Shown: piece by piece, positions 20,114-32,300 of the stretch
Layout of the letters: every line of letters starts with the position of its first letter
How positions within the stretch are numbered: position 1 is the stretch's first letter
DNA from: Takakia lepidozioides
Taxonomy: Eukaryota > Streptophyta > Takakiopsida > Takakiales > Takakiaceae
Direction of reading: 5' to 3'
Length of the DNA stretch: 64,000 nucleotides
Assembly: GCA_030704615.1 (NCBI GenBank)
Contig: CM060731.1
Location: 90,560,756-90,624,755 of the forward strand
The notes under the pieces: generated by a model
Databases searched by the model: none
The model's input: the letters and a program-made list of their open reading frames with translations, nothing else
Told to the model about the DNA's origin: nothing
Position numbers and translations under genes: made by a program

Positions 20114-20512
20114 ATGAGTGATGAAAGAGAAGCTAGACGACAAAGATATTCATCAAAAAGAGAAAGCTATCTGAAAGCTAATTATCCATATCTTTGGGAG
20201 AGAGGAATAGACATAGGGGAATCATCTGGATCTCTCACACCATCAAGGTCAAAAAGTGCATCACCTATACCGGAAGAACTAGAGTTGGATGCCACTCCTT
20301 CTGTTTCTTTGCAAGAAAGATTAAGGGAATTGGTACAGAAAGAAGATCAATCACGAGGTGAAAGATCTGAGGTACATCCTTGGATAAAAGACTTGACAGA
20401 AATCTTTGATAAGAGTTGGCATGGAACACCAAAAGCAGGAACTCCAGTTTCTGAAGCAGAAGATGAAGAAGGAGATGAGGATGTGGCAGAGCAACTTGGA
20501 GGATGAAAACAG
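20114..20512 (+). pseudogene. Tat/Ogre-like Gag N-terminus, separated by a frameshift
   Basis: It opens MSDEREARRQRYSSKRESYL, with a helical basic start, a Ser/Pro linker and an acidic end, and stops at 20504-20506. The downstream frame takes over at about 20500 (LEDENREKKLEEEEYEE). A single-base deletion explains the break. The fragment at 5781 has the same opening organisation. Confidence 0.8.
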
Positions 20513-23500
20513 AGAGAAGAAATTAGAAGAGGAAGAATATGAAGAAGTAGACCCAACAGCTGAGGTTGAGACTACAACCAGGACATCCCAACCCGTTGGA
20601 CCTGGATCAAGTGGAGCACTTGGATCACAGGCCAACGAAGGTGTCGGCTCAGGGGGATCAGGCGGGCTGCCTGGATCTGGCTCTGGGGGGACAGGGAGTG
20701 TGGGAAGTAGTGCAACTGAAGCTGGGAATACTGTGAATATCGTGGGGCCAGAAGCAGGGAGTGCTCAAGGGCCACCACTTGGTGGAAGATCCACCACAAA
20801 AACAACAGGTCCAGAAGGACCAGCACCAGCAAGGGTGCCAGCACCTGTCAGTGGGCAGAAGGTAGGGCCACAGATGGCGTTACAACCAACACGGGCAAAA
20901 CCACCCTTTCCAATATATTCAGGAAAAGGGGATCCCGATGTACACATTAGCCAATTTGAGCACATGTGTATAGTGAACAATGAGAATGGCGATGATGCCA
21001 AGATGAGACTGTTTCCTTGTTCACTTATCAAGAAAGCAAGTGAATGGTATGCAAGATTCCCTGATAATCATTTCCTAACCTGGAATGGCTTGAATACAGC
21101 ATTTCGAAATAGGTTCAGGACAAGTAAAACTGAGGATGAAGTGTATGGAAGTTTACAACAGCTGAAGCAGAAGAAGCATGAAACTGTTGAAGAGTATATG
21201 GAGAAGATGGAATTGATGATGAAAAAGCTGGCTGCAGTACCAGCACCCGGTTTACAGAAGACTTGGTTTGTGAGTGGACTAAGACCAGAGTTGCAGAAGA
21301 AAGTGGATATGTTACCCCATAATACAGTGGAGGAGGCATTTGAAACTGCAAACAGAATTGAGCAATTGGGAATGCTCAGGAGAGAGAAAAAGGAAGATGA
21401 GGACTCTGAAGATGAGTCAGATGAAGAAGAAGAGCAAGAACTAAAAAGAAAGAGTAAGAGAAAGGAAAAGTTGAAGAGGGATAACTATGAGAAAAGATTG
21501 GAAGAAATCTTGAAGAAGTATGCCACAGAGGCTGCAATACATTGGAGGAAGGGTGTATGGTGTGCAAAGTGCCAGAATGAAGGCCATACCACTACAGAAT
21601 GCCACATGAAGGAGAAACACTGTACTATCTGTAAAATGGATAACCATTCTACTGAGAATTGTTACTACAACAGAAGGACAGCTGCAAGAGAACCTAGGCA
21701 AGTGAGGGTGCATCAGGTGCAGCCCCAGCCAAGAAGAAGCAATGATCAGGACCACTATGGTAGGTCTGGTGGTTATAACAATGGCATGGAAGGGAGAGGT
21801 AATTCAAGAGGGAATTACCAAGGAAATTCCAGAGGCAACTATCAGGGTAATCCAAGGGGGAATTACCAGCCCGGGAATCAGGATTATAGAAATAATCCAA
21901 GACCAGACCAAGGGCGAGGACCCAATGGTGAAGAGCTATGTTACTATTGTAATCAGCCAGGACATCGCAAGGCAGCCTGTTCATTCTGGATAAGACACCT
22001 GAATGAGATGAGAGCTCCTGTGAATGAGGGCCCAGTGGTGGCAGCTCACATGGTTAGGCCATGTGTTGTACCAGAAGTAAGTACAATGATAGTAACAAGA
22101 AGTAAAGCCAAACTAATACCTCCAGTAGAAGAGGAAGAAGATGAGACTGGAAGTGGCAATGATATGCCTGAAGATGAAGAGACTTGGAAGGATGAGAAGG
22201 AATTGCACAAGGAAGTGGCAGATACTATAAGGGAAATGCAAAAGAGTACTGATATTCCTGTGGCAGATTCCTCTGATTCGGATGGAGAAAAAGAGGGGAG
22301 TGAGGAAGAAAGGAAAAAAGAAGATGCAGACATGCAAAGTAATGAAGAGACTTTGGCTGAAGTAATATGTCAGACCAAAGCAGAAATTACCATTGGACAG
22401 CTATTAGCTGTGGCACCTTATTGTAGGCACAGGCTGTATCAGGCAATCAATCGAATTGCCCAAGAGACAGGAAACACAGACCTGAACAGCAAGGTGACCA
22501 GTTATAATGTGAAGCCGGAAGGGCGAGAACCAGTCATGGACTTTGATGATTCTATGCCAGTAATCCAATTGAGAATTGGAAGCACAGAACTAACTGATGT
22601 ACTGATAGATGGTGGTTATGGGGTAAATATCATGACAGACCAATTAAGGAAGAAGCTTGGTCTAAGTAACATGAAACCAGCCCCATTTACAGTAACAATG
22701 GCAGATCAAAGAAGTGTACAGCCATTGGGATTAATAAGAGGAGTTAAGATACAGATACAGAAAATGATCTTTATGATCACAGTAACTGTATTAAAAATGG
22801 ATGAAGTCATGGAGGCTTACTCCTTATTATTGGGACGTCCGTGGCTGAAACAGGCAAGGGTATTCCATGACTGGAATTCTCAGTTACTAACTGTGCATAA
22901 TGGGATGCACGAGATACAAATTACCACAAAGAAATCTAGTAGATTACCTGCTACAAGAAGACCTCGAGGAGTCAGAGAGTATGACTGGAGGGGAGGACTG
23001 GATGAGGAGCAGGAAGCTACCCTATTTGCTGCACACCCAGAATGGGAGCAGGTTGCAGAGATGCGGCTGGAAAGCCTAAGTTGTTTGAGAGGTATCTGCT
23101 GTGGTGTAGTGACAGCAACACCAACTGAAGAAGAAACCAGCATTTACCCATCACATTTCTATGAAGAAAGAGAAGGAGAAATAGAAATCCTAGAAGAACC
23201 AGCCACTGTGAGCTTACAGGATGAAGTGGTGACCGGTTGGACAATCACAGCTGATGAGCAGGTGAGAGAAGTAAATGTGGGAACTCAGGAGGAACCGAGG
23301 ATGGTGAAAGTAGGAGCTGATTTGGAGCCGGAATTCTTCGAAGAAGCAAAAAGCTTGTTCATCAAATACAGAGATGTATTTGCTTGGAGCTATGAGGATC
23401 TAAAAGGGATACCACCTGAAGTCTGTCAGCATAAAATTGAACTGGAACCAGGGTCAGTACCAATCAAGCAGGCGAGGTATAGAATGAATCCCAACTACGC

Positions 23501-23815
23501 ACAGAAGGTTGGAGAAGAGATAAAGAAGTTGGCTGAGGCTAAGTTTATATACCCAATAGAGTATACAACTTGGTTGTCACCCATTGTTATAGTTCCCAAG
23601 AAGAATGGCAAACTAAGAGTATGTGTGAACTATAAGAAGCTGAATGCTTGTACGAAGAAAGATCCTTTCCCTTTGCCATTCACAGAAGCAGTATTAGACA
23701 CTGTGGCAGGCCATGAGATGTACTCATTCATGGATGGCTTCAGTGGTTATAATCAAGTGCAAGTGGCAGAAGAAGACCAAGGGAAAACAGCTTTCATCAC
23801 AGACTGGGGGCTTAT
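20500..23815 (+). CDS. Tat/Ogre-like Gag-protease-RT polyprotein, long open frame
   Basis: The open frame covers 20406-23873; the part before about 20500 is out of the gag frame, and the part after about 23815 is a shifted tail. Order: acidic/Gly-rich linker, RAKPPFPIYSGKGDPDVHIS and capsid (KKASEWYARFPDNHFLTW...EYMEKMELMMKKL), a Lys/Glu-rich stretch, three CCHC knuckles (CAKCQNEGHTTTEC, CTICKMDNHSTENC, CYYCNQPGHRKAAC; residues about 384-520), Asn/Gly/Arg repeats, acidic linker, aspartic protease VLIDGGYGVNIM (residue about 733), a conserved spacer (REYDWRGGLDEEQ) and RT start (WSYEDLKGIPPE, VPKKNGKLRVCVNYKK, FMDGFSGYNQVQV). Gag and Pol share one frame, as in many plant gypsy elements. Over 3.3 kb without a stop is strong evidence of recent coding function. 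The Tyr in DGGYG, where related copies have Ser, is a likely defect. Confidence 0.88.
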
Positions 23816-24378
23816 GCATACAAAGTCATGCCCTTTGGACTTTGTAATGCACCAGCGACCTTTCAGAGAGTGATAAGTGAATCTTTTCATGAGTATCTGG
23901 ATGATTTCATGCAGGTATTCTTGGATGATTTCAGTGTGTACAGCTCTAAGAATGAGCACTTACATAAATTGGAGTTATGCCTGGCCAGATGCAGGATGAG
24001 AGGTCTGGGCTTGAACCAGAGAAGTGTACTTTCTGTGTGAACTCAGGGGTGCTTCTGGGACACATTGTGTGTAAGAAGGGACTCCTTGTGGATCCCAGGA
24101 AGACAGAGTCCATTAAAGCCTCTCCACCACCAGTGAATGTTAAGAGTTTAAGGAGATTCCTTGGGCAAACCAGTTATTACAGAAGATTTGTCAAAAGGTA
24201 TGCACAAATAGCAGCACCATTGAGCAAGCTTCTGAAGAAAGATGCAGTGTTTGCATGGACAGCTGAATGTCAACAGGCGTTTGAGGAACTTACACTGTCA
24301 GTAACAACTACACCTGTGCTGATTAACCCTCACTGACATGTAGTATTTCATGTTCACTGCGATGCATCAGGAGAAGCG
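23816..24378 (+). pseudogene. Tat/Ogre-like RT catalytic part and connection, broken
   Basis: Open from MPFGLCNAPATFQR through YLDDFMQVFLDDFSVYS (FLDD active site). A second frame carries VNSGVLLGHIVCKKGLL, RRFLGQTSYYRRFVKRYA and the RNase H lead-in to a TGA at 24334-24336. Breaks: about 23812 (one base missing in a G run relative to 7290), about 24018 (one base missing), and TGA where TGG is expected. All else matches copy A. Confidence 0.85.
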
Positions 24379-25479
24379 TTGGGAGCGGTGTTAGCCCAGA
24401 ATGTTACAGGGAATATAGATTCACCTGTGTACTATGCTAGCCGGTTGATGAACAGTGCTGAGAGGAACTATAGCACAACGGAAAGAGAAGCATTGGCAAT
24501 GATCTATGCAGTGAAGAAATTCAGGCATTACCTATTGGGAAGAAAGTTTATGTTTTATGTGGATCACCAGGCTCTGATATATCTGGTGAACAAACCTTTG
24601 ATAAGTGGAAGGATAGCGAGGTGGTTAATAATCTTGCATGAGTTTGAGTTCGAGGTTATTTACAAGCCTGGCCGTTTGCATCTTGTGGCAGATCATTTGT
24701 CACGACTAACAACAGGAGAGGCCGCCACAGGAGTGGACGATCAGTTACCTGATGCGAGTTTATTTGTAATGGAGGTGCAAGGAAGTGCAGATGAATGGTT
24801 AGATTGGCAGTGGCCAATCAGATACTACCTTGCTCATGGTCAGTGTCCACCTAGTTATGGTAAGGAGCAGAGGAAGAGAATTGCTATCAGAGCTTTACCT
24901 TATACTATGGTAGGAAGCAGAATGTATAAGTTAGGACCTGATGGAGTACTAAAACGATGCTTGTACCACCATGAAGTAAATAAAGTCTTGGAGGAAGTTC
25001 ATAAAGGAGTGGCTGGAGGTCATTTTGGAGAAGAGACTACCAGTAGAAAGATACTACTCGCAGGATACTGGTGGCCTACTTTGTTCAAAGATGTACATGA
25101 GTATTGTCAGAAGTGTGATGAATGTCAGAGGCTAGGACCTTTGCAGAGATATGGAAGAATGGCCTTGCATCCTACAATGCCTACGGAACCATTTCAGAAA
25201 TGGGGACTAGACTTTGTTGGACCAATTAATCCACCATCCAAGAATACACAAAACAGGTACATAATTACAGCCACTGATTATACTACAAAGTGGGTGGAAG
25301 CTAAAGCTTTGAGGGACAACACAGCCAAGTCCACAGCAAGGTTCCTGTACGAGAACATACTTACACGATTTGGATGTCCCTTAGAATTTATCAGTGATCA
25401 AGGAAGTCACTTCATGAATGAGACCATTGAGTTATTGACTAAAGAGTTTATGATTGTGCATAGAAAGAGTACAACATAT
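24337..25479 (+). pseudogene. Tat/Ogre-like RNase H and integrase, interrupted by DNA transposon
   Basis: RNase H: HCDASGEALGAVLAQ (24358 onward), NYSTTEREALAMIYAVKKF, FMFYVDHQALIYLVNKP and VADHLSRLTTGE. Integrase: HKGVAGGHFGEETTSRK and CQKCDECQRLG (HHCC), core Asp in WGLDFVGPINPPS (about 25210) and Asp in ISDQGSHFMNE (about 25395). The frame is open from 24379 to 25587, but from 25480 it reads transposon sequence. The third core residue (Glu) lies beyond the insertion at about 34010. Confidence 0.87.
25472..25479 (+). repeat. target-site duplication CAACATAT, left
   Basis: CAACATAT before the left TIR; identical copy at 33979-33986 after the right TIR. One more base could be included with a mismatch (A versus C), so eight or nine bases are possible. 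Confidence 0.88.
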
Positions 25480-25500
25480 GAGGTTTGCTATTTCATGAGC
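25480..25500 (+). repeat. left terminal inverted repeat
   Basis: GAGGTTTGCTATTTCATGAG plus C. It differs from the right TIR at positions 2, 5 and 6. GCTCATG/CATGAGC heptamers continue inward to about 25560. Confidence 0.88.
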
Positions 25501-25724
25501 ATGAGCGGCATGAGCGGCATGAGCAGAGTAGTAACACAATCGGTTTTCATGAGCAGAAGTACAAATTTCGAAAATAAAAAACAATAAAAAACAATAAAAA
25601 ACAATAATTTAATGCAATGTGTCAGAAAAAACAAATATATTATTCGGCCCCTTGAAGGGAAAATTGCACTTTTGACAGTTGTGCTCATGATATTTTGTCT
25701 TCCGCTCATGCCAATTCCTAGCGA

Positions 25725-26100
25725 CATGTGCAAATATGGCGCCGAACTTCGCGGTAATAGGGTCCGTAACCTGAAAAAACGGCGACGTATTTCGCGGCAA
25801 TAGGTCTCTCTGGCGAAAAATGGTGCCGAATTCCGCGGCTATAGGTCCCCTCATGACAGGTAATTCGGCGCCATTTTTCCAGTGCATGTTCGGACTTAGC
25901 CAGTTTTCGGCCCAAAAAAGAGAAATTCGGCGCCATTTTTCCAGACACGGTACCAGTGCATGTTGGGACTTAGCCAGTTTTCGGCCCCAAAAAGAGAAAT
26001 TCGGCGCCATTTTCCCAAACACAGGTACCAGTGCATGTTGGGACTTAGCGAGTTTTCGGCCCCAAAAAGAGAAATTCGGCGCCATTTTTCCAGAAATGGC
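25725..26100. repeat. left subterminal GGCGCC-centred tandem repeats
   Basis: Three to four units of about 70-90 bases. Each has AATTCGGCGCCATTTT, CCAG, then GTGCATGTTGGGACTTAG and CCAGTTTTCGGCCC. Related shorter blocks precede them from 25735. The core ATTCGGCGCC is shared with the 95-base repeats at 30660-31375 and, in weaker form, with copy 1. Confidence 0.8.
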
Positions 26101-26251
26101 CCCAGAACTGCTTCTGTTGGATCTCAGTTTGAATGGAATATTGCCTCATTCCAGGAGTTTTGGGGTGCATTTCATTACACTGCAAAAAAAAAGTCTGATA
26201 CAGCAAAATGCATTGAAAATATCCATATGGAGGATTCCGTTTGCCCCATCA

Positions 26252-29200
26252 ATGATTTCTGGAATCCCTAAGAAGGAGTTTGTGCAGCTCGTTCACGCTC
26301 AACGCCGGTGCATGAATAAAGTCATCAATAGTCACGTTCATCCTCAACCTCTTCAGGTAATGTAATACAGATGCTTGCACGGATAATACTTCGAACCCTT
26401 CTTTGCTTCCATCAACGAGAAGTCCGTACAGTTGCAAGTCGGCTCCACTCCAATCGTAATTGTGTATACATCGTCGCGTACAGCCGAGCCGGCCGTTGCC
26501 ATCCGATACACACGCCCAAGGCCGGGTGGGGGTACGTCCACGGAGCTCTGAATAGTGCAAGCCATCCCAAGAGCATTGGCAATCCGAGTCTCATTCAACT
26601 TGTTGGGAGGGTGTCGTCTCTTCACTCTTCCGAATCGCATTGTGGGATGTGCAGAATTGTCCAATCCGTCTCTACTGGACCGAGCAGTATGCAATGGCTG
26701 GGTCTGAGGAACCGGAAATGCGTGGGCCGGGATGTCTGTGCGTTGCACCATTCGAAATCCTGCTGCAGATAGAGCATCCGCCTCATTCTGAGAGAGGCTG
26801 CAACCCGGTGCAACAGGCCAAACGCCCGGAGGCTCCGGCATTCCCTGAATCCCGTACTTGGGCTTGCCAAATACACAGGTCATTATGTCGTGCCTATAGA
26901 ACCAAAATGTCTGCGTTGTGGCGTGAGCAAATGTGGGAGTCAAAAATCTGCCGCTGAAACAAGGTGCAGGTACAGCACCGTGTGGGTTCCTCCGAATCAT
27001 CTCACCACAGCGTGCTCTCGTATCCACCCGGATGGCGCAACACTTCCCTCGAAATGCCGGCAATGTCCTCGCAATTCTCCACTGTGACTCCGACACTCTT
27101 GTCTCCACAATGGGAATGTTGTATTGCTTTACTACAGATGGCTCGTTATGTTGCCGGGGCACGCGCCCTGTGCTCAAAGGAGATGGCGATCTTGAACGTG
27201 CAGGACTTCCGGTGCTCGACGAGACCTCCTCGGACAACATCACCGGACCACGAGGGAGCGTGCGAATATTCTTGTCAGCTCGCCATGAATCCTCTTCTCC
27301 GCCAGGTGCCTCGTCAAGTCTTCGTCTCACTGGACGGGTATGAACATCTCCTTCCAAATGTTGGCCTCTTCGCAGCAATGGCGTGTCCCGAAGGCCCTCT
27401 CGCAAGGCCGCCGCCCACTTCCGAGGATTCTTCGATCTGGAGGCAGTCCGCATCAGCATTTCCTGCCTGTCCGGCCCCAAGCCCCACTGTTTCCCTTTCA
27501 AGAACTCGTTGTACCTGCATTGCTGCATAATTGACCTCACAATGTCCTCCGTTGTGGCAGTGAGGATGTCCACCAGATGCGCCGCAGAGGAGGCACGCCA
27601 GGAAGAGTGCACTGATTCGGCCATGTTTGTCGTGGGCATGTCGGTGTCGGAGTCGAGACACATTTCCTGCACAAGCACATGTTGAGGTTACAAGCAAGTT
27701 ACAAATATGGCCAAGAATAATATCCAACGGGACGCGAATTCGTGCAACTCACCTCCCGCATATAGTCGCCGAACTGGAGGAAACGATAATGCCACCATGC
27801 TAGCCAACTGACCATTGCTCCTTCGTCTGATTTCCTTACAGCACCTGACGATGTCCACCAAGCCCGTATGCATGCAAACTGTGTCTCTGCATCATCCAAG
27901 GTGGGAGCGCGCTTCCACGCAAGGCACATGGAACGGTGCTCCTCTCTGAAATCTGGCGCCACGAGCCTGGTTGTGTACTGCGAAAGGCTCTGCAGAAAGT
28001 GGAACCCACAAGATCTCTCCTTGCCTTCCATGGGAACATTGGGGTCTTGCCCGTACACCCTTCGGATGGCAGCCCAATTTGCTTGTGCGTTGTCCGCCAT
28101 GAAACCACGGAAATTGGGAGGGGGCAATCCCGCCTTGGCCATCTGTTCGTTTATTCCCTGCCAAAGAAGCATCTCCGATTGTGTGTCCTCTCCTTTCATC
28201 TCACAAATAGCAATTGTCATTAGCATCCTGCAGTGGGTGTCGTAGACATGTGCACCCATTGTCACCCACTGGTGATTTGTAATTCGCTTGATATGGTCGA
28301 ACATGACCCAACTGTTTGACAAGTTCCCACTCGTCATCCTGTCGACCAGTTCGACGCCACTGCCAGGTCCACACGTGGACATTTTGAATACGAAACAACG
28401 ATCTGCCTCAGTCCCTTGTCCTGGAAACCTACTTCCATGAATGTAGTCATATCCACATCGTCGCTTCACCTCCAGAATGGAGTGCATATCCGAGCCACGC
28501 CCAATTTTCTGTTTGCAAGAGACAATGTGGTTTCGGACATTCGGTGAACATACGTGGGACACCGACTCGAGCAATGCCTCCATTTCCTTCTCGTCGAGAG
28601 GAACTCTATCCGAGCCGTCTTCCGACATAATTCTGGCCAATGCCATCTTATGGGCGGCTTGGAGCTGTATCTGTTTGGGTTTGGCACCCGGTCTCAACTT
28701 AACCTCCTCCTGAACGAGCTGCTCTGCTTCGTGGGCAGCCTCCCGCGAGTTCCCCCTCGCCAATTTGTGACAATGGGAACCAACGTGTATGCAAGCTCGG
28801 GTGAGGTCAGGGAAACGGTGCAACACATAGAACTGCTTGGCATTACAAACAGACATGAAGTGTGGTGGTTCTTTGCAATGCGCACACTTAAATGTGGAGT
28901 TCGGAACCTTCTCCTGAGCTCGAAATGGTTGGTGAGCTGTGCCTGTCCAATCGGTCTCGTTCCTGTGACCTCTGGATTTAAAGTGGAAGCAAGTTGGGGA
29001 GAAACACCGCAACGCGCCCGCACAAACAACGTAGCGCACCCGCACACCATCAAGCATCTTCATGCTGGTGGTTTTGGTAACGCACCAAGGATGACCGTCA
29101 TGTTTTCTATCCATATCTGTCAACATTCCGGACGCCCTCGAGTAGTCCGCCCGAGGAGGGAACTCAAAGAAGACATTACCGTCGATCCTCTTTTCCAGCA

Positions 29201-29300
29201 CATGTCCGGTAAGATGTTCTACGTGTGGGACGGCAATCATCGCCTCCTGGCATGGATGGAGCACATTGCCCAAGCCCACCCCAACGATCTCGATTGGCAT
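26252..29300 (-). CDS. MULE-like transposase with Cys/His cluster, DDE-like core and SWIM finger
   Basis: Exon 1 ends at 27753 and exon 2 starts at 27666. The 86-base intron has GTGAGT...TGCAG ends and joins GDYMRE to EMCLDSD in frame. Exon 1: Cys/His-rich DNA-binding-like region (CAGALRCFSPTCFHF, FKCAHCKEPPHF, then ACIHVGSHCHKLARG, like GCM/WRKY-type clusters of MULEs), a helical spacer, core with YDTHCRMLMTIAICE, GFMADNAQANWAAIRRVYG (candidate second Asp) and CGFHFLQSL. Exon 2: TNMAESVHSSW, matching the conserved N-x-x-E-S of MULE transposases, a Ser/Pro/Arg linker, then conserved blocks and a SWIM finger CNCTDF...YPCKHLYY. One base is missing at about 26355 relative to copy 1, which throws the last 35 codons (YLKRLRM...LLLRDSRNH) out of frame. 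The start at 29300 is uncertain; a Met at about 29120 (MLTDMDRKHDG) is possible, and the first 60 codons overlap the opposite gene. Confidence 0.75.
27667..27752 (-). other. intron of transposase gene
   Basis: GAG|GTGAGTTGCACG at the donor and TGTGCAG|GAAATG at the acceptor. Splicing removes in-frame stops and joins the two long open frames in phase 0. Confidence 0.8.
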
Positions 29301-32300
29301 TTCGCCGTCGATTGTGTTGTGCTGAAGGTTGCGGGGCCCAAAGATCGCAGTCTTCTCAAAGCTGCAATGGCCGACATCAACTCGTAAGCTACAACCCCTC
29401 TCGCTTTTGGACTTTGAATTTGGAAGTCATTTCATTGCGAATCCTCATATATGATGAAAATTCCCATTTCAGTATTGTTTGATGGAAATGTGGCACTGCA
29501 GGGTGACTGAGAATGCCTTCATTGCCACCAACTTGTCCCATATGCTCTTCCGAGTGAAGGATGTCGGGAGGCAGGGGGTGGAAGAGTTTGCCAATTCCCT
29601 CAGTGCCGACCTCCTGCGCAAGTCGGAGGCAAAGGCAGACAGAACCTGGTATAGGCTGAGCGTCGACGCCATGGTGGACTACATATTTCGGGTAAAGCTC
29701 CTGCAGTTTTGTTGAGCTAAATTGTCTCTCCTCCCCCAATAGAAGAAATTGTGTTGAGCAGGATCTCTAATCTTATGTGCTGCTTTTCGACAGACGAAAA
29801 TACAGCAGGATTGGCACATGCGCGGAGGTTCTACATGGAGTCAGAGGAGAAGAATCCAACCCTCCCGGAACTCGAATCGTATGTCAAAGCTGCGGAGGTG
29901 AGGGCCCGCATAAAGTACAAGTCGCGGATGGTAAAGTACGTGGCCATAGCTGATCCCGCCCTTGGTGCCGACTTTCTGGTGGAGGTGGGAAAGCACTACT
30001 CTCGCGCTCTGAAGCCCACGATGACATTGGAGAAGCTCCATCGTCTAGCCACATCCTGTGTGGATGCAACAGAAAAGGTGATACATTCTTAACCAAATTG
30101 TGGTGGCAACAACTCCTTTTTGTGGTGTTTGGCGCTTACGAATATGCTGGGTGGTTGGACAGACCCGGTGGCTCCAAATCTGGAATGGTTCCCAAAGTAC
30201 CAGGGACATGTGGAGCTTCCCCAAACCGGACAAACTCTCTGACCCCACATTCGACATGTGGATGAACCGCATGACATGGTGGTTTCAGGTACTTCCCCAC
30301 GCTTCGTTTGGGGCTTGTACTCTAGTAGGGGGTTGATTCATTGTATTTTTTGAGGAAAGCGATCTGATGGACAATCTCCACAGGTGACGACGAATGCGCA
30401 AGAGCAGCTGGACACACAAGCACATCAGTTCAAGATGGAGATATCTCCTGCAGCAGAGAGCTGCGTGACTATGTGACGAGGTACTTTCTGCTCTACAAAC
30501 CAACCTATTCTTTCGGGAGATAGCAGATGCTCGCCGGAGCCACGAGTTCACCGACCAGCCGAACGCGGACAAAGCAGCAATGCGCCTTCTGTACAGGTAC
30601 ATACGCGCTGCCTTTCTTTCAAGTCCTGGCATTTCAGGATGTTAGAGGCCTAAGTGGTGTTTAGGGAAAATGGCGCCGAATTTCCAGTCAGGGCTCCGAA
30701 AATGGCAAAGTCCCTAGTGTGGCTGGCCCGGAACTGGAAATTCGGCGCCGTTTTCCAGTTCTAGGCCCTATTGCCGTCCAGGGACTTAGCCATTTCGGGC
30801 TAAGTCCCTAGACTGGCTGGCCATGAAGTGGAAATTCGGCGCCATATTCCAGTTCCAGGCCCTATTGCCGTCCAGGGACTTAGCCATTTTCGGTCTAAGT
30901 CCCTAGGGTGGCTGGCCCGGAACTGGAAATTCGGCGCCGTATTCCAGTTCTAGGCCCTATTGCCGTCCAGGACTTAGCCATTTTCCGGCTAAGTCCCTAG
31001 ACTGGCTGGCCCTGAAGTGGAAATTCGGCGCCATATTCCAGTTCCAGGCCCTATTGCCGTCCAGGGACTTAGCCATTTTAGGTCTAAGTCCCTAGGGTGG
31101 CTGGCCCGGAACTGGAAATTCGGCGCCGTTTCCAGTTCTAGGCCCTATTGCCGTCCAGGGACTTAGCCATTTTTGTGTAAGTCCCTAGGGTGGCTGGCCC
31201 GGAAGTGGAAATTCGGCGCCGTTTTCCAGTTCCAGGCCGTATTGCCGTCCAGGGACTTAGCCATTTTCGGGCTAAGTCCCTACACTGGGTGGCCCTGAAG
31301 TGGAAATTCGGCGCCATATTCCAGTTGTAGGCCCTATTGCCGTTCAGGGAGTTAGCCATTTCGGACCTCATTGGGTTTTTCATGAATGCAGGTACTGTAA
31401 GTTCTCGCTTTTGGAGAAAGGTCATCTGTCTTTCGAGCCACCATTCTTCCTGGCATGGAGGAACCCTGGGGCTGACTCCATGTACACTGACGATATTGTG
31501 AAGGAGTGGCATCTGGAACATTTGCGTGATTGCCCTTGGTATGTGGACCTTCCGCCCGGCTCGCTCGACCCATCCGAGTTTCAATTGAAGCTGGATGCTG
31601 AATTCCGACGAAACCGGGCTCCGCTGCCTCCGTTGGGTGCAAAAGAGGCAAAAGCGCTTGCGAACTCCAGGAAAGCGGCAGAGCTTGCTCAGGCAGGAAT
31701 TCAGAGAAATTGCATGAGAAGAGTAAAGGTCAAAGGAAAAGGACAAGGAAACAGGTGACTGCAGTAACACCCAAAAAGAAGAAAACCATCGGGGCATCGG
31801 AGGAGGCGCAGGAGGGGACCCAAGAGAGTGACTCCGACGCCGATTTTGTTCAAGGTCCTGCGACTGCTGTTGCTCCTACCCAGTCACCGGTCGTCCGGGT
31901 TCCCAAGTCAGTTCGGAGTGGGACTGGCTCTGCCAAGAAGTTGGCATTTGAGGGCGAGCCTACACGGCGGTATTCGGCGGTGACGTTTACGCACAGGCCA
32001 AAGCTAGAACCTCCAACCATCATCCAATGCGTCAATGAGAGCTTCCTTGACGCTCTCGCTGCCAGGGCGAAGAAGGTGGCACACAACAAGTCTCTGGCGG
32101 AGCAGAAGGGAAAAGCCAAGAAGAGGGCTGCCGGTACAGAGCCTAAAGACACCCCTGGTTTTGAAGCCATGATGGAATTCTTCACGGCTGTGAGCACGAA
32201 TTGCAAGAGCACTCGGGGGGGGGTTGAGGTGGAGAGAGCTTGCGACATGATTCTCCTCGACATTCCAGATGGGGAGCTGCTGGAGGGCCTGGATGGTGGC

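Noticed and set aside
26933-27685. Several plus-strand open frames of 100-190 codons
   Set aside because: All are antisense to transposase exon 2, with no domain or codon signal of their own.
28554-29100. Long plus-strand open frame before the ParB-like exon
   Set aside because: It is antisense to the well-supported transposase exon and reads unlike a protein; only the end, from about 29110, has recognisable motifs on the plus strand.
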